Source: Methylobacterium soli (GTDB lineage Bacteria > Pseudomonadota > Alphaproteobacteria > Rhizobiales > Beijerinckiaceae). Taken from it: DNA of 64,000 bases. The stretch lies in the NCBI RefSeq assembly GCF_008806385.1, contig NZ_VZZK01000033.1, positions 768 to 64,767 of the forward strand. The letters run 5' to 3'. This document shows positions 16,936-25,788 of this stretch, one piece after another. Position 1 is the first letter of the stretch. Every line of letters starts with the position of its first letter. The notes under the pieces are model-generated. The model was given only the letters and a program-made list of their open reading frames with translations, had not been told where the DNA came from and did not search any database. Made by a program: the position numbers and the translations under genes.

Positions 16936-17397
16936 TCAGGCCGGCGGGGCGCCGAGGCCGGCCCCGGTTTCCGCCGCGTGGCCGGGGCGCGTCTCGCTCT
17001 CCCAGACGGGGCCGAGATCCTTCATCCGGACCTCGATGCACTCGACATCGAGGCGGATCGCGGCGCCGCCCGAGAAGATCAGCGTGACGGTGCCCGAGGG
17101 CGCATCGCCCGGCTCGAAGGTGACGGCCAGGAGGCTGAGCCCCGCCTCGGCATCCTGCCCCGGCGCGATGCCCCGGGTGCGAACCCCGAGCACGCGCTCG
17201 AAATGCACGCCGGCGAGCCGGCGCCGGGGCGCCTCGCCCTCCCGGATCGACCAGTCGAAGCGGCGCACCACCAGCACGAAGCGGTGCTCGGCGGCCAGAT
17301 AGGTGAGGTCGCCCGCCCGCAGGACCGCATCCTGCAGGTGGGCCGAGATCACGGTCAGGTCCTCGGCGTCGAGGGCGGCGAGCTTGAGAAGCTCCAT
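16936..17397 (-). CDS. DUF2948 family protein
   Basis: This 153-residue cytosolic protein of unknown function is conserved between murA and hisD in alphaproteobacteria. The family start MELLKLAALDAEDLTVISAH is encoded at ATG 17397; the frame is open further upstream, but that part is not family-like. Typical segments are LVVRRFDWSIREG and VTLIFSGGAAIRLDVECIE. A low-complexity Ala/Gly tail follows. It probably heads the hisD-UPF0262-phosphatase transcript. Confidence 0.85.
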   Translation of the reverse strand: MELLKLAALDAEDLTVISAHLQDAVLRAGDLTYLAAEHRFVLVVRRFDWSIREGEAPRRRLAGVHFERVLGVRTRGIAPGQDAEAGLSLLAVTFEPGDAPSGTVTLIFSGGAAIRLDVECIEVRMKDLGPVWESETRPGHAAETGAGLGAPPA

Positions 17398-17747
17398 GGC
17401 GAGGCAGTCGCGCTCCGGCAGGCGGGATGCCCGCGTCAGGTCGGTATAGGCTGGGGCGTAGGTAGCGAGGGGATCCCCGTCCGGCAACCGCCGGCTGCGT
17501 CGGAGCCGTTCTGGAGACTGCCGCGGATCCTGACGAGACCCGACGGAGGGGCGGATCTCGGAGCGCCCCGCGCCGACCGGGCCGCCCACGCGTTGCGTGG
17601 CGGATCCGAGTTCCCGAAAGTCTCTCCGCGGGCCGTTCTCCCGGAAAGACTGTGCGTCGATCAGACATTCCGTGGATCGGGCGCGCGGGACCTCAGGCGC
17701 CGTTCATCTGAGGCGCTTAAGGTCGCGACAGGACCCCGGTATTCGCG
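17398..17747. other. Divergent intergenic region with an inverted-repeat motif shared with the murA leader
   Basis: No gene is supported in these 350 bases, which separate DUF2948 (minus) from the small exported protein (plus). At 17696-17716 the sequence ggcgccgttcatctgaggcgc contains gcgcc..ggcgc as an inverted repeat; a close relative with four extra bases lies at 19474-19498, upstream of murA. It may be a shared promoter-proximal motif. Confidence 0.3.
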
Positions 17748-18092
17748 ATGATGGAGACCCTGACGGTGAAGCGCTTCACGCTGGCGGCAATCGCCGCCCT
17801 GACCCTCGGCACGACGCTCGGCGCAGTCGAGGCCAGCGCCCAGTATTACGGCGACGATTACGGCGGGCGCCGCTACGAGCGGCGCTACGACGAGGACCGC
17901 TACGAGCGCCGCCGCGCCTACGACGAGGATCGCTACGAGCGGCGCCGCGATTTCGGGCCCCCCGGCGGCCGGCGCAGCAGCATCTGCGTCACCGCCCGCG
18001 GCAATTGCGTGACCCGCCCCGCGCCCTACAACTCGGCCTGCGGCTGCGAAGTCCCGGGCTTCGGCTTCAAGCGCGGCCAGATCGGCGGCTAA
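17748..18092 (+). CDS. Small exported protein with charged tandem repeats
   Basis: This 114-residue protein has a signal peptide (KRFTLAAIAALTLGTTLGAVEASA, with likely cleavage before QYYGDD). The mature part begins with a Tyr/Arg/Asp/Glu-rich segment in which an 11-residue unit (YDEDRYERRRA, then YDEDRYERRRD) is repeated in tandem; the DNA unit is 33 bp (17886-17918, 17919-17951). The conserved-looking C-terminal part holds four cysteines (SICVT, GNCVT, SACGCEV). It is read opposite to its neighbours, between murA and DUF2948. Function unknown. The ATG at 17748 or the next codon pair at 17751 could start it. Confidence 0.7.
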   Translation: MMETLTVKRFTLAAIAALTLGTTLGAVEASAQYYGDDYGGRRYERRYDEDRYERRRAYDEDRYERRRDFGPPGGRRSSICVTARGNCVTRPAPYNSACGCEVPGFGFKRGQIGG

Positions 18093-18146
18093 GGCCGCCG
18101 CGTCGCGCCCGGGGCCGCGACGGCGGCGCCCGGGGCGGCGTTCGGC

Positions 18147-19436
18147 TCAGCTCCGGACGCGCTGGATCTGGGCGCCGCAGCGGCCGAGCTTGGCCTCCAG
18201 GGCCTCGAAGCCGCGGTCGAGATGGTAGACCCGGTTGATCTGGGTCTCGCCCTCGGCGGCGAGCCCGGCGATCACCAGCGAGACCGAGGCGCGCAGGTCG
18301 GTCGCCATCACGGGGGCGCCCTTGAGGCGGTGGACGCCCTCCACGATGGCGAGGTCGCCCTCGAGCCGGATCTTGGCGCCGAGGCGGGCCAATTCCTGCA
18401 CGTGCATGAAGCGGTTCTCGAAGATCGTCTCGCGGATATGCGAGCGGCCCTTGGCGAGCGTCATCAGCGCCATGAACTGCGCCTGCAGGTCGGTGGGGAA
18501 GCCCGGGAACGGGTCGGTCGTCACGTCGACCGCTGCGATGCCGGCGCCGTTGCGGCGGATGCGGATGCCGTCCGGCACCGTCGTCACCTCGGCGCCCGTG
18601 GTGGCGAGCACGTCGAGGGCGGAGTGCAGGAGGTCGGCGCGGGTGTTCTCCAGCGTCACGTCGCCCCCGGTCATCGCCACCGCCATGGCGTAGGTGCCGG
18701 TCTCGATCCGGTCGGGCAGGACCTCGTGACGCGCCCCGTGCAGGCGCGAGACGCCCTCGATCACGATGCGGGGCGTGCCCGCGCCCTCGATCCGGGCCCC
18801 CATCTTGATCAGGCACTCGGCGAGGTCGACCACCTCCGGCTCGCGGGCGGCGTTCTCGATCACCGTGGTGCCGTGGGCGAGGGCCGCGCCCATCAGGGCC
18901 ACGTGGGTGCCTCCCACCGTGACCTTCGGGAAGCGGATCTCGCCGCCGCGCAGGCCGTTCCGGGTCCTGGCCACGACGTAGCCGCCGTCGATCTCGATCT
19001 GCGCCCCCAGCGCCTCCATCGCCATGATCAGCAGGTCGACCGGCCGGGTGCCGATGGCGCAGCCGCCGGGCAGCGAGACCTTGGCCTCGCCGAAGCGCGC
19101 CAGCAGCGGCGCGATCACCCAGAAGCTCGCCCGCATGGTCGAGACGAGGTCGTAGGGCGCCGTCGTGTCGATGACGTTCGAGGCGGTGAGCCGGATGGTC
19201 TGGCCGGTCTCGGTGGTTTGGCCCGGCCGCTTGCCGACCACCATGTGGTCGACGCCGTGATTGCCGAGGATGCGCGAGAGCGAGGCGATGTCGGCGAGCC
19301 GGGGCACGTTGACGAGCTCCAGCGTCTCCCCCGTCATCAGGCTCGCGATCATCAGGGGCAGGGCCGCGTTCTTGGCGCCCGAGATCGGAATCACGCCGTT
19401 GAGCGGCGCGCCGCCGGTGATGTGGATGCGGTCCAT
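18147..19436 (-). CDS. murA: UDP-N-acetylglucosamine 1-carboxyvinyltransferase
   Basis: This cytoplasmic enzyme makes the first committed step of peptidoglycan synthesis, transferring enolpyruvate from PEP to UDP-GlcNAc. The 429 residues show the N-terminal PISGAKNAALPLM with the catalytic Lys, the reactive Cys in LPGGCAIGTRPVDLL (the fosfomycin target) and the C-terminal HLDRGFEALEAKLG. It is full length, starting at ATG 19436. In relatives it precedes DUF2948 and hisD; here a small opposite-strand gene intervenes. Confidence 0.95.
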   Translation of the reverse strand: MDRIHITGGAPLNGVIPISGAKNAALPLMIASLMTGETLELVNVPRLADIASLSRILGNHGVDHMVVGKRPGQTTETGQTIRLTASNVIDTTAPYDLVSTMRASFWVIAPLLARFGEAKVSLPGGCAIGTRPVDLLIMAMEALGAQIEIDGGYVVARTRNGLRGGEIRFPKVTVGGTHVALMGAALAHGTTVIENAAREPEVVDLAECLIKMGARIEGAGTPRIVIEGVSRLHGARHEVLPDRIETGTYAMAVAMTGGDVTLENTRADLLHSALDVLATTGAEVTTVPDGIRIRRNGAGIAAVDVTTDPFPGFPTDLQAQFMALMTLAKGRSHIRETIFENRFMHVQELARLGAKIRLEGDLAIVEGVHRLKGAPVMATDLRASVSLVIAGLAAEGETQINRVYHLDRGFEALEAKLGRCGAQIQRVRS

Positions 19437-19560
19437 GTCGGTCCTCTCAGCCCCGCGCTCCTTCGGGAGCGTCGGCGCCGTTCATTCCCCTGAGGCGCGT
19501 GATCGCGCCTCGCTCGTTACGGCCACGTATAGGGCAGTTTTGGCGGAAAGGGGACCGGGA

Positions 19561-19746
19561 TCAGGCTTGCGAGCCGGGCTCGCCCGTCGGTTCGGGGGGC
19601 GCGCCGGCATCGCCGGGCGGCGTTTCCGCGGCATTTTCGGGCGAAGTCTCGGCTCTGGCGCGGCCCTGCGCCTTACGCCGCCGCAAGTTGTCTCGCAGCG
19701 CTGCCTTCAACCGCTCCGCGCGGGCGGCGTCGTTCTTCGTGTTCAT
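19561..19746 (-). CDS. Small Arg/Lys-rich hypothetical protein
   Basis: This 61-residue protein starts MNTKNDAARAERLKAALRDNLRRRKAQ, a basic amphipathic helix, followed by an acidic and proline-rich disordered tail. A similar small gene is often found before murA in related genomes, from memory. The ATG at 19746 is preferred to the longer frame from 19908 because the extra residues look non-coding. The gap to murA is about 125 bases. Function unknown. Confidence 0.55.
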   Translation of the reverse strand: MNTKNDAARAERLKAALRDNLRRRKAQGRARAETSPENAAETPPGDAGAPPEPTGEPGSQA

Positions 19747-20049
19747 GATGCGCGACCCATCGTCGCCCGGACTTTCTGGGGCTTTGCCCCATGCGCATAC
19801 AGGATGCAAAGCAGGGATGTTGGAACCCAGCTTGAACCGATTCCAAATCCGCCTGTATCTTACCCCCGACGGCGCCGCGAAAGACGCCCGCAAGGAAACA
19901 CCCTCCATCTGATGCGAGATCGGGCGGGACGCGACGGCCGCCTCCCGGACAAGGGCTCGGAAGCGAGCGGGCCCCTCCTCGACGATCCCGCTCCGGGCCG
20001 CAGCAAGGTCGCCCGGTCAGCCACGCGAAGGACGAGCCCCTTGACCCTC
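19747..20049. other. Intergenic region upstream of hemA
   Basis: This roughly 300-base divergent region lies between the small basic protein and hemA. No gene is supported. It includes ttggaa..ttccaa (19821-19846 area) as widely spaced 6-bp arms, too weak to call an operator. A promoter for hemA is expected here but no convincing -35/-10 pair was picked out. Confidence 0.4.
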
Positions 20050-21366
20050 ATGCCCGCGACGACGACCGACACGACATCGGCTCTGGGCCATTCTCCCCTG
20101 ACCGGCCCGGCTCCGGTCGTCCGCACCGGCACGGATTACGAGGCGCATTTCCGCGGCGCGCTGGAGCGGCTGCACGGGGAGCGCCGCTACCGCGTCTTCG
20201 CCGATATCGAGCGCATCGCCGGCCGCTTCCCCACCGCGCATTGGCGCCGGCCCGACGGCTCGGTCCGCGAGATCACCGTCTGGTGCTCGAACGATTACCT
20301 CGGCATGGGCCAGCACCCGGAGGTGGTGGCGGCCATGACCCAGACGGCGCTCCGCTGCGGCGTCGGCGCGGGCGGCACCCGCAACATCGCGGGCAACAAC
20401 TCGCCCCTCGTCGACCTCGAGCGCGAGCTCGCCGACCTCCACGGCAAGGAGGCGGGCCTCGTCTTCACCTCGGGCTACGTCTCGAACCAGGCCGGCATCT
20501 CGACGATCGCCCGGCTGATCCCGGATTGCCTGATCCTGTCGGACGCCTTCAACCACAACTCGATGATCGAGGGCGTGCGCCACTCGGGCTGCGAGAAGCG
20601 GGTCTTCCGCCACAACGACCTCGCGCATCTGGAGGCGCTGCTGATCGAGGCGGGCGACCGGCCCAAGCTGATCGTGTTCGAGAGCGTCTACTCGATGGAC
20701 GGCGACGTCGCGCCGATCGGGGCGATCTGCGACCTCGCCGACCGCTACGGCGCCATGACCTATCTCGACGAGGTGCACGCGGTGGGGCTCTACGGCCCAC
20801 GCGGCGCCGGCATCGCCGAGCGCGACGGGGTGATGGGGCGCGTCGACGTGATCGAGGGGACGCTGGCCAAGGGCTTCGGCTGCGTCGGCGGCTACATCAC
20901 GGGCTCCGGCATCCTCTGCGACGCGGTGCGCAGCCACGCCGCCGGCTTCATCTTCACCACCGCGCTCCCGCCCGCCATCGCGGCAGCCGCGCGCGCCTCG
21001 GTGCGCTACCTCAAGCGCTCCGGCGAGGAGCGGGCGGCGCATCAGCGCCAGGCGCAGAAGACCAAGGCGGCGCTGGAGGCCGCGGGCCTGCCGGTGCTCC
21101 ACACCGAGACCCACATCGTGCCCCTGATGGTGGGCGATGCCGAGCTCTGCAAGGCGGCGGCCGACCACCTGCTCGAGCGCCACGGCATCTACATCCAGCC
21201 GATCAACTACCCGACCGTGCCCCGCGGCACCGAGCGCCTGCGCATCACGCCCTCGCCCTTCCACGACGAGGCGCGCATCACCAAGCTGACGGCGGCCCTG
21301 GCCGAGACCTGGGACACCCTCGACCTGCCGCGCGCCGGCACCGTCTTCGTCGAGGCCGCCGAGTAG
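20050..21366 (+). CDS. hemA: 5-aminolevulinate synthase
   Basis: This PLP enzyme condenses glycine and succinyl-CoA to 5-aminolevulinate, the first step of heme, cobalamin and bacteriochlorophyll synthesis by the Shemin pathway. The 438-residue protein has the typical start DYEAHFRGALERLHGERRYRVF, the GVGAGGTRNIAGNN and YLDEVHAVGLYGPRGAG segments, and the PLP lysine in EGTLAKGFGCVGGY. The ATG at 20050 adds about 28 residues before the usual N-terminus; no better start exists between, so this extension may be real. Its presence supports an alphaproteobacterial host; hemH also lies in the window. Confidence 0.93.
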   Translation: MPATTTDTTSALGHSPLTGPAPVVRTGTDYEAHFRGALERLHGERRYRVFADIERIAGRFPTAHWRRPDGSVREITVWCSNDYLGMGQHPEVVAAMTQTALRCGVGAGGTRNIAGNNSPLVDLERELADLHGKEAGLVFTSGYVSNQAGISTIARLIPDCLILSDAFNHNSMIEGVRHSGCEKRVFRHNDLAHLEALLIEAGDRPKLIVFESVYSMDGDVAPIGAICDLADRYGAMTYLDEVHAVGLYGPRGAGIAERDGVMGRVDVIEGTLAKGFGCVGGYITGSGILCDAVRSHAAGFIFTTALPPAIAAAARASVRYLKRSGEERAAHQRQAQKTKAALEAAGLPVLHTETHIVPLMVGDAELCKAAADHLLERHGIYIQPINYPTVPRGTERLRITPSPFHDEARITKLTAALAETWDTLDLPRAGTVFVEAAE

Positions 21367-21442
21367 CCGGCGCCTCACGCGCTTCTTGGCTCGCGACTTC
21401 CGGCCTGCCGGATTGCCTCGGCGCCCCGGATAGGCTGTGACT

Positions 21443-21468
21443 CACCCCCAACGAATCAACTGGGGGTG
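21443..21468 (+). promoter_or_regulatory. mRNA leader hairpin next to the DUF4337 start
   Basis: The sequence caccccca-acgaatcaac-tgggggtg forms a perfect 8-bp stem with a 10-nt loop. Its 3' arm ends 8 bases before the ATG at 21477, so it covers or abuts the ribosome-binding region. No T-run follows, so it is unlikely to be the hemA terminator. Translational control is possible but unproven. Confidence 0.4.
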
Positions 21469-21476
21469 CGGGGCGA

Positions 21477-22034
21477 ATGTCGGGTGGTCACGGAGCGGTC
21501 GAGGGCTCGAACAAGCGCGTCGCGCTGCTGATCTCGGTGCTGGCCCTGTGCCTCGCCTTCAGCGAGACCGCGGGCAAGGGGGCCCAGACGGAGGCGCTCG
21601 GCGCCAATGTCGAGGCCTCGAACCAGTGGGCTTACTTCCAGGCCCGCACCATCCGGGCCACGGTGGTGAAGACCATCGACGAGGCGGTGGGCCTGCTGCC
21701 GCCGGGCACGACCGACGCGGCGATCCAGGCCAAGCGCGCCGAGTGGGCCAAGACCCTGGCGCGCTGGGAATCCGAGCCCGCCACCGGCGAGGGCCGCAAG
21801 GAACTCGCCGAGAAGGCCAAGGCGAGCCAGGAGAAGCGCGACCTCGCGCTGCACCGCTACCACCATTACGAGCTGGCCTCGGCGGCCTTCCAGATCGGCA
21901 TCGTGCTGGCCTCGGCCGAGGTCATCACCGGCATCACCGCGCTCGTCTTCGCGGGCGGACTGCTTGGTCTCGCGGGCGCCGCGATGCTGGGCTTCGGCTT
22001 CTTCGCCCCGCACGCGCTTCACCTGTTCGGCTGA
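21477..22034 (+). CDS. DUF4337 family membrane protein
   Basis: This 185-residue protein of unknown function has one hydrophobic helix at residues 14-30 (RVALLISVLALCLAFSE), a long charged helical middle (SNQWAYFQARTIRATVVKTI, then a Glu/Lys-rich segment) and two helices near the C-terminus (FQIGIVLASAEVITGITALVF, GLLGLAGAAMLGFGFF). This order of TM, soluble coil and TM pair matches DUF4337. The ATG at 21477 follows the leader hairpin. The next gene is another small inner-membrane protein, but there is no overlap to prove an operon. Confidence 0.82.
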   Translation: MSGGHGAVEGSNKRVALLISVLALCLAFSETAGKGAQTEALGANVEASNQWAYFQARTIRATVVKTIDEAVGLLPPGTTDAAIQAKRAEWAKTLARWESEPATGEGRKELAEKAKASQEKRDLALHRYHHYELASAAFQIGIVLASAEVITGITALVFAGGLLGLAGAAMLGFGFFAPHALHLFG

Positions 22035-22083
22035 GGCGGGCCCGCCCGATCACGGGAGATTGATCGCCCGGCCGGCGGCGGGC

Positions 22084-22121
22084 CGGCTGGACGGCGGCAC
22101 CGGCGGCTGGACGGCGGCACC
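22084..22121. repeat. 18-bp direct repeat before the PsiE-like gene
   Basis: The unit cggctggacggcggcacc occurs at 22084-22101 and 22104-22121, a 20-bp period. It is intergenic and ends 44 bases before the PsiE-like start codon. Confidence 0.6.
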
Positions 22122-22165
22122 CGGCTCCTGTCTCATCCCGGCACCGGGTGGGCGGAGAGGGCGGC

Positions 22166-22702
22166 ATGGCGGGGGAATCGGAAGAGCATGGCCGCCTGAC
22201 GCGGGCCTCCGCCTTCATCTTCCTGCACACCGAGCACGCGATCTACGCCGCTCTCGGCCTGCTCCTCGCCGTCACGGCGGTGCTGGCGCTGATCGACGCG
22301 GCCGGCCTGACCTGGGAGGCGCTCCACAGCCTCGGCGGCGCGCAGCAGCTCCTCGAGATCGTCGACCGGCTGCTCTTCCTGCTGATGCTCGTCGAGATCC
22401 TGCACACGGTGCGGGTCTCGATGCGCTCGGGCAAGCTGACCTGCGAGCCCTTCCTGATCGTCGGCCTGATCGCCTCGATCCGGCGCGTCCTCGTGATCAC
22501 CCTGCAATCCTCGGAGATCATGCACGCCAAGGAATGGTCGGCCGAGAAGGAGGCCCTGTTTCGCGCCTCCATGATCGAGCTCGGCGTGCTGGCGGTGCTG
22601 ATCCTCACCATGGTGGTCTCGATCTTCCTCCTCCACCGCGCCCGCGACGACGACAGGCCGGCGGGCGAGGAGGAGCCGGGGCCGGAGACGAAGCAGGGGT
22701 GA
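22166..22702 (+). CDS. PsiE-like (phosphate-starvation-inducible) membrane protein
   Basis: This 178-residue inner-membrane protein has four hydrophobic helices: IYAALGLLLAVTAVLALID, IVDRLLFLLMLVEILHTV, a weaker one around FLIVGLIASIRRVLVIT, and MIELGVLAVLILTMVVSIFLL. The loop between helices 2 and 3 (RSGKLTCEPFLIVG) and the order fit PF06146, the PsiE family. The ATG at 22166 is preferred over a GTG at 22148 because a GGAGAGGG ribosome site lies 5-12 bases upstream. It ends in a charged disordered tail. Its role beyond membership of the family is unknown. Confidence 0.78.
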   Translation: MAGESEEHGRLTRASAFIFLHTEHAIYAALGLLLAVTAVLALIDAAGLTWEALHSLGGAQQLLEIVDRLLFLLMLVEILHTVRVSMRSGKLTCEPFLIVGLIASIRRVLVITLQSSEIMHAKEWSAEKEALFRASMIELGVLAVLILTMVVSIFLLHRARDDDRPAGEEEPGPETKQG

Positions 22703-22751
22703 GGCGCCGGGCGCCGCCCTGGATGCCGGCCCATCCCAGGATCGCGTCGGC

Positions 22752-25121
22752 TCAGCCCTTCCGGCTCGCCGGACCGCCCTTTGCCAGGGCCGCGCGCCGC
22801 AAAGCCTCAGCCAGGGCTCCGGCGGGCTCCGGACCCGGCTTGGAGGGCGGAGCAGGCTTGGAGGCCGGAGCAGGCTTGGAGGCCGGAGCGGGATTGGGTG
22901 GCGGCTTGGTCCCCGGGCGCTCCTCGCGCCGGGCCGGGCGCAGCCCCGCATCCTCCGAGCGCATCGAGAGGGCGATGCGCTTGCGGCCGGGATCGACCTC
23001 GAGGACGCGGACCTGGACCACGTCGCCGGGCTTCACCACGTCGCGCGGATCCTTCACGAAGCGGTCGGCCAGCATCGAGATGTGGACGAGACCGTCCTGG
23101 TGGACGCCGATATCCACGAAGGCCCCGAAGGCCGCCACATTGGTGACGACCCCTTCGAGGCGCATCCCGGGCTTGAGGTCGCCGATCCTCTCCACGCCCT
23201 CCTGGAAGGTCGCGGTGCGGAAGGCGGGGCGGGGGTCGCGGCCGGGCTTCTCCAGCTCGGCGATGATGTCCGTGACGGTGGGCAGGCCGAAGCTCGCATC
23301 CGTGAAGCGCTTCGGGTCGAGGCCGCGCAGGACCGCGCCGTTGCCGATGAGGCCGCCGATCGGCTGGCCGGTGGCCGTCAGGATCTTGCGCACCACCGGG
23401 TAGGCCTCCGGGTGCACCCCGGAGGCGTCGAGGGGGTCGTCGCCGTGGCGGATGCGCAGGAAGCCGGCGGCGAGCTCGTAGGCCTTGGGCCCGAGGCCCG
23501 CCACCTTCTTGAGGCTCTGGCGGCTGCGGAACGGCCCGTTGGCGTCGCGGTGGACCACGATGTTGCCGGCGACCCGCTCGCTCAGCCCCGAGACCCGGGC
23601 GAGGAGGGGCACCGAGGCGGTGTTCACGTCGACGCCGACGCCGTTCACGCAATCCTCCACCACCGCGTCGAGGGAGCGGGACAGCTTCCCCTCCGCGAGG
23701 TCGTGCTGGTACTGCCCGACGCCGATCGCCTTGGGCTCGATCTTCACGAGCTCGGCCAGCGGGTCCTGCAGCCGCCGCGCGATCGAGACGGCGCCGCGCA
23801 GGGTCACGTCGAGGCCCGGCAGCTCGGCCGAGGCGTAGGCGCTCGCCGAGTAGACCGAGGCGCCGGCCTCCGAGACCATCACCTTGGTGAGCCGCAGCTC
23901 CGGCTGCTTGGAGACGAGCTCGGCCGCGAGCCGGTCGGTCTCGCGCGAGGCCGTGCCGTTGCCGATGGCGATCAGCTCGACCCTGTGCGCACGGCAGAGC
24001 CGGGCCAGCGTGACGAGGGCGCCGTTCCAGTCGCGGCGCGGCTCGTGCGGGTAGATCGTGTTGGTGGCCACCACCTTGCCGGTGGCGTCCACCACCGCGA
24101 CCTTCACGCCGGTGCGAAAGCCCGGGTCGAGGCCGAGCGTCGGGCGGGGCCCGGCCGGCGCGGCGAGCAGGAGATCGCGCAGGTTGCCGGCAAACACCGT
24201 GACGGCGCCCGCCTCCGCGATGGTCCAGAGCCGCCCGCGCAGGTCGGTGTCGAGGGCGGGCTTCAGCTTGGTGCGCCACGCCCGCCGGACGGTCTCGGCG
24301 AGGAAGCGGTCGCCCGGCCGGCCGCGCTCGGCGATGCCGAAGGCCCTGGCGATGCGCAGCTCCTGCCAGCTGGGCTGGCCGGCCGGCGCCGCGTCCGCCG
24401 GCGCGTCGCCGATATCGAGGTCGAGCACCTCCTCCTTCTCGCCCCGGAACAGGGCGAGGATGCGGTGCGACGGGAGCTTGGCGAGAGGCTCGGCGAAATC
24501 AAAATAGTCGGCAAACTTCTCGCCCGACGCGGCCTTGCCTTTGCGCAGGGACGAGACCATCCGGCCGCGCTGCCAACTCGTCTCGCGCAGCGAGCCGACG
24601 AGTTCCGGCTCCTCGCTGAAGCGCTCGATCAGGATGGCGCGGGCGCCCTCCAGCGCGGCCTCGGCATCGTCGATGCCCTTCTGGGCGTCGACGAACGGGC
24701 GGGCGGCCGCCTCCGGCGCCTGATCGGGCCGGGCGAGCAGGGTCTCGGCCAGGGGCGCGAGCCCGGCCTCGCGGGCGGTCTGCGCCTTGGTGCGCCGCTT
24801 CTGCCGGAAGGGCAGGTAGAGGTCCTCCAGGCGTGCCTTGGTCTCGGCCTGGAGGATGCGGGCCTTGAGGGCGTCGTCGAGCTTGCCCTGCGCCGCGACG
24901 CTCTCGAGGATCGCGGCGCGGCGGGCCTCGAGGTCGCGCAGGTAGCCGAGCCGCTCCTCCAGACTGCGCAGCTGCGCGTCATCGAGGGCACCGGTGGCCT
25001 CCTTGCGGTAGCGGGCGATGAACGGCACCGTGGCGCCGCCATCCAGGAGATCGACCGCCGACCGGACCTGGGCCTCCGCGACGCCGAGTTCGGTCGCGAT
25101 GCGCCGGTTGATGCTGCTCAT
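22752..25121 (-). CDS. tex: Tex family RNA-binding transcription accessory protein
   Basis: This 789-residue cytosolic protein has the Tex order: an N-terminal HTH region (VPFIARYRKEATGALDDAQ), a YqgF-like domain (TLGLDPGFRTGVKVAVVD), helix-hairpin-helix repeats (ASVPLLARVSGLSERVAGNIV, LKKVAGLGPKAYELAAGF) and an S1 domain at about 650-725 (GMRLEGVVTNVAAFGAFVDI). It is thought to act in transcription and RNA handling. After S1 comes a Lys/Pro/Ala tail with three 6-residue repeats (PAPASK, PAPASK, PAPPSK), encoded by 18-bp tandem units at 22837-22890. It starts at ATG 25121. Confidence 0.93.
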   Translation of the reverse strand: MSSINRRIATELGVAEAQVRSAVDLLDGGATVPFIARYRKEATGALDDAQLRSLEERLGYLRDLEARRAAILESVAAQGKLDDALKARILQAETKARLEDLYLPFRQKRRTKAQTAREAGLAPLAETLLARPDQAPEAAARPFVDAQKGIDDAEAALEGARAILIERFSEEPELVGSLRETSWQRGRMVSSLRKGKAASGEKFADYFDFAEPLAKLPSHRILALFRGEKEEVLDLDIGDAPADAAPAGQPSWQELRIARAFGIAERGRPGDRFLAETVRRAWRTKLKPALDTDLRGRLWTIAEAGAVTVFAGNLRDLLLAAPAGPRPTLGLDPGFRTGVKVAVVDATGKVVATNTIYPHEPRRDWNGALVTLARLCRAHRVELIAIGNGTASRETDRLAAELVSKQPELRLTKVMVSEAGASVYSASAYASAELPGLDVTLRGAVSIARRLQDPLAELVKIEPKAIGVGQYQHDLAEGKLSRSLDAVVEDCVNGVGVDVNTASVPLLARVSGLSERVAGNIVVHRDANGPFRSRQSLKKVAGLGPKAYELAAGFLRIRHGDDPLDASGVHPEAYPVVRKILTATGQPIGGLIGNGAVLRGLDPKRFTDASFGLPTVTDIIAELEKPGRDPRPAFRTATFQEGVERIGDLKPGMRLEGVVTNVAAFGAFVDIGVHQDGLVHISMLADRFVKDPRDVVKPGDVVQVRVLEVDPGRKRIALSMRSEDAGLRPARREERPGTKPPPNPAPASKPAPASKPAPPSKPGPEPAGALAEALRRAALAKGGPASRKG

Positions 25122-25222
25122 GGCCTGTCCCTCCCGCCTGGGCCGGGTTGTCTAGCGGGAGTTCAGGCGGGCTCCAATGGGGTTTCGGCCTCGCCATCGG
25201 GCCTCTGGACCCGGCGCTACGG

Positions 25223-25657
25223 CTAGGCCGCGCCCTGGCGGGCGAGGCGCGCGGCCGGCGCGTGCTCCGGGTGGATGTTCCAGCTATGCGCCTTGATCAG
25301 CCAGGCGCCGTCCTCCTGGTGCAGCAGGGTCAGGTAATTGCCCGCGACATTGGCGGTGCCGCCATCCGGCAGGTTCAGGTTGGCGTGCCAGGTCCCGGCG
25401 CTCGAGGCCATCAGCCCGCCCCCGCCCACATGCTCCATCATGATGGCGATGCGGTTCCAGACCTTGACCGCGTCCCGGGCCCAGGCCTCGATCGCTGCCC
25501 GGCCCGCCACGATCGGCTGGCCGGCCGGCACCAGGATGCCGTCCTCGGCAAAGAGCGCGGCGAAGCCCGCCGGGTCGTCGTGCCGGTTGATGGCCTCCTC
25601 GTAGCGCAGGCGGACCGCGTCGAGGGTCTTGGCGAAGGCGTCCGGCTCGTCCAGCAT
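25223..25657 (-). CDS. SnoaL-like / NTF2-fold protein (DUF4440 type)
   Basis: The 144-residue protein has the cone-shaped NTF2 fold signature: an N-terminal helix (LDAVRLRYEEAINRHDDPAGFAALF), AEDGILVPAGQPIVAGRAAI, and strands near GNYLTLLHQEDGAWLIKAHSWNIH. Such proteins bind or convert small hydrophobic molecules, but many are of unknown role. The ATG at 25657 is chosen because the frame before it is arginine-rich and not family-like. It is divergent from the XRE-cupin regulator with 131 bases between, so that regulator may control it. Confidence 0.75.
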   Translation of the reverse strand: MLDEPDAFAKTLDAVRLRYEEAINRHDDPAGFAALFAEDGILVPAGQPIVAGRAAIEAWARDAVKVWNRIAIMMEHVGGGGLMASSAGTWHANLNLPDGGTANVAGNYLTLLHQEDGAWLIKAHSWNIHPEHAPAARLARQGAA

Positions 25658-25788
25658 CCTCGTCTCCTCCGCCCCCGTCGCGGCCCTCAGGATACCATGG
25701 GGGCGCCGCGCGGGGCCGGTTGCGCGATCGTACCGAGGCGCACCACAGGCCGGTGGCGGGCGGGCGGCGGGCGGATTATGCTCCCAGC

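Noticed and set aside
19816..19850. FNR-like or palindromic site (ttggaa..ttccaa) upstream of hemA
   Set aside because: The arms are only six bases and 15 bases apart, and do not match TTGAT-N4-ATCAA.
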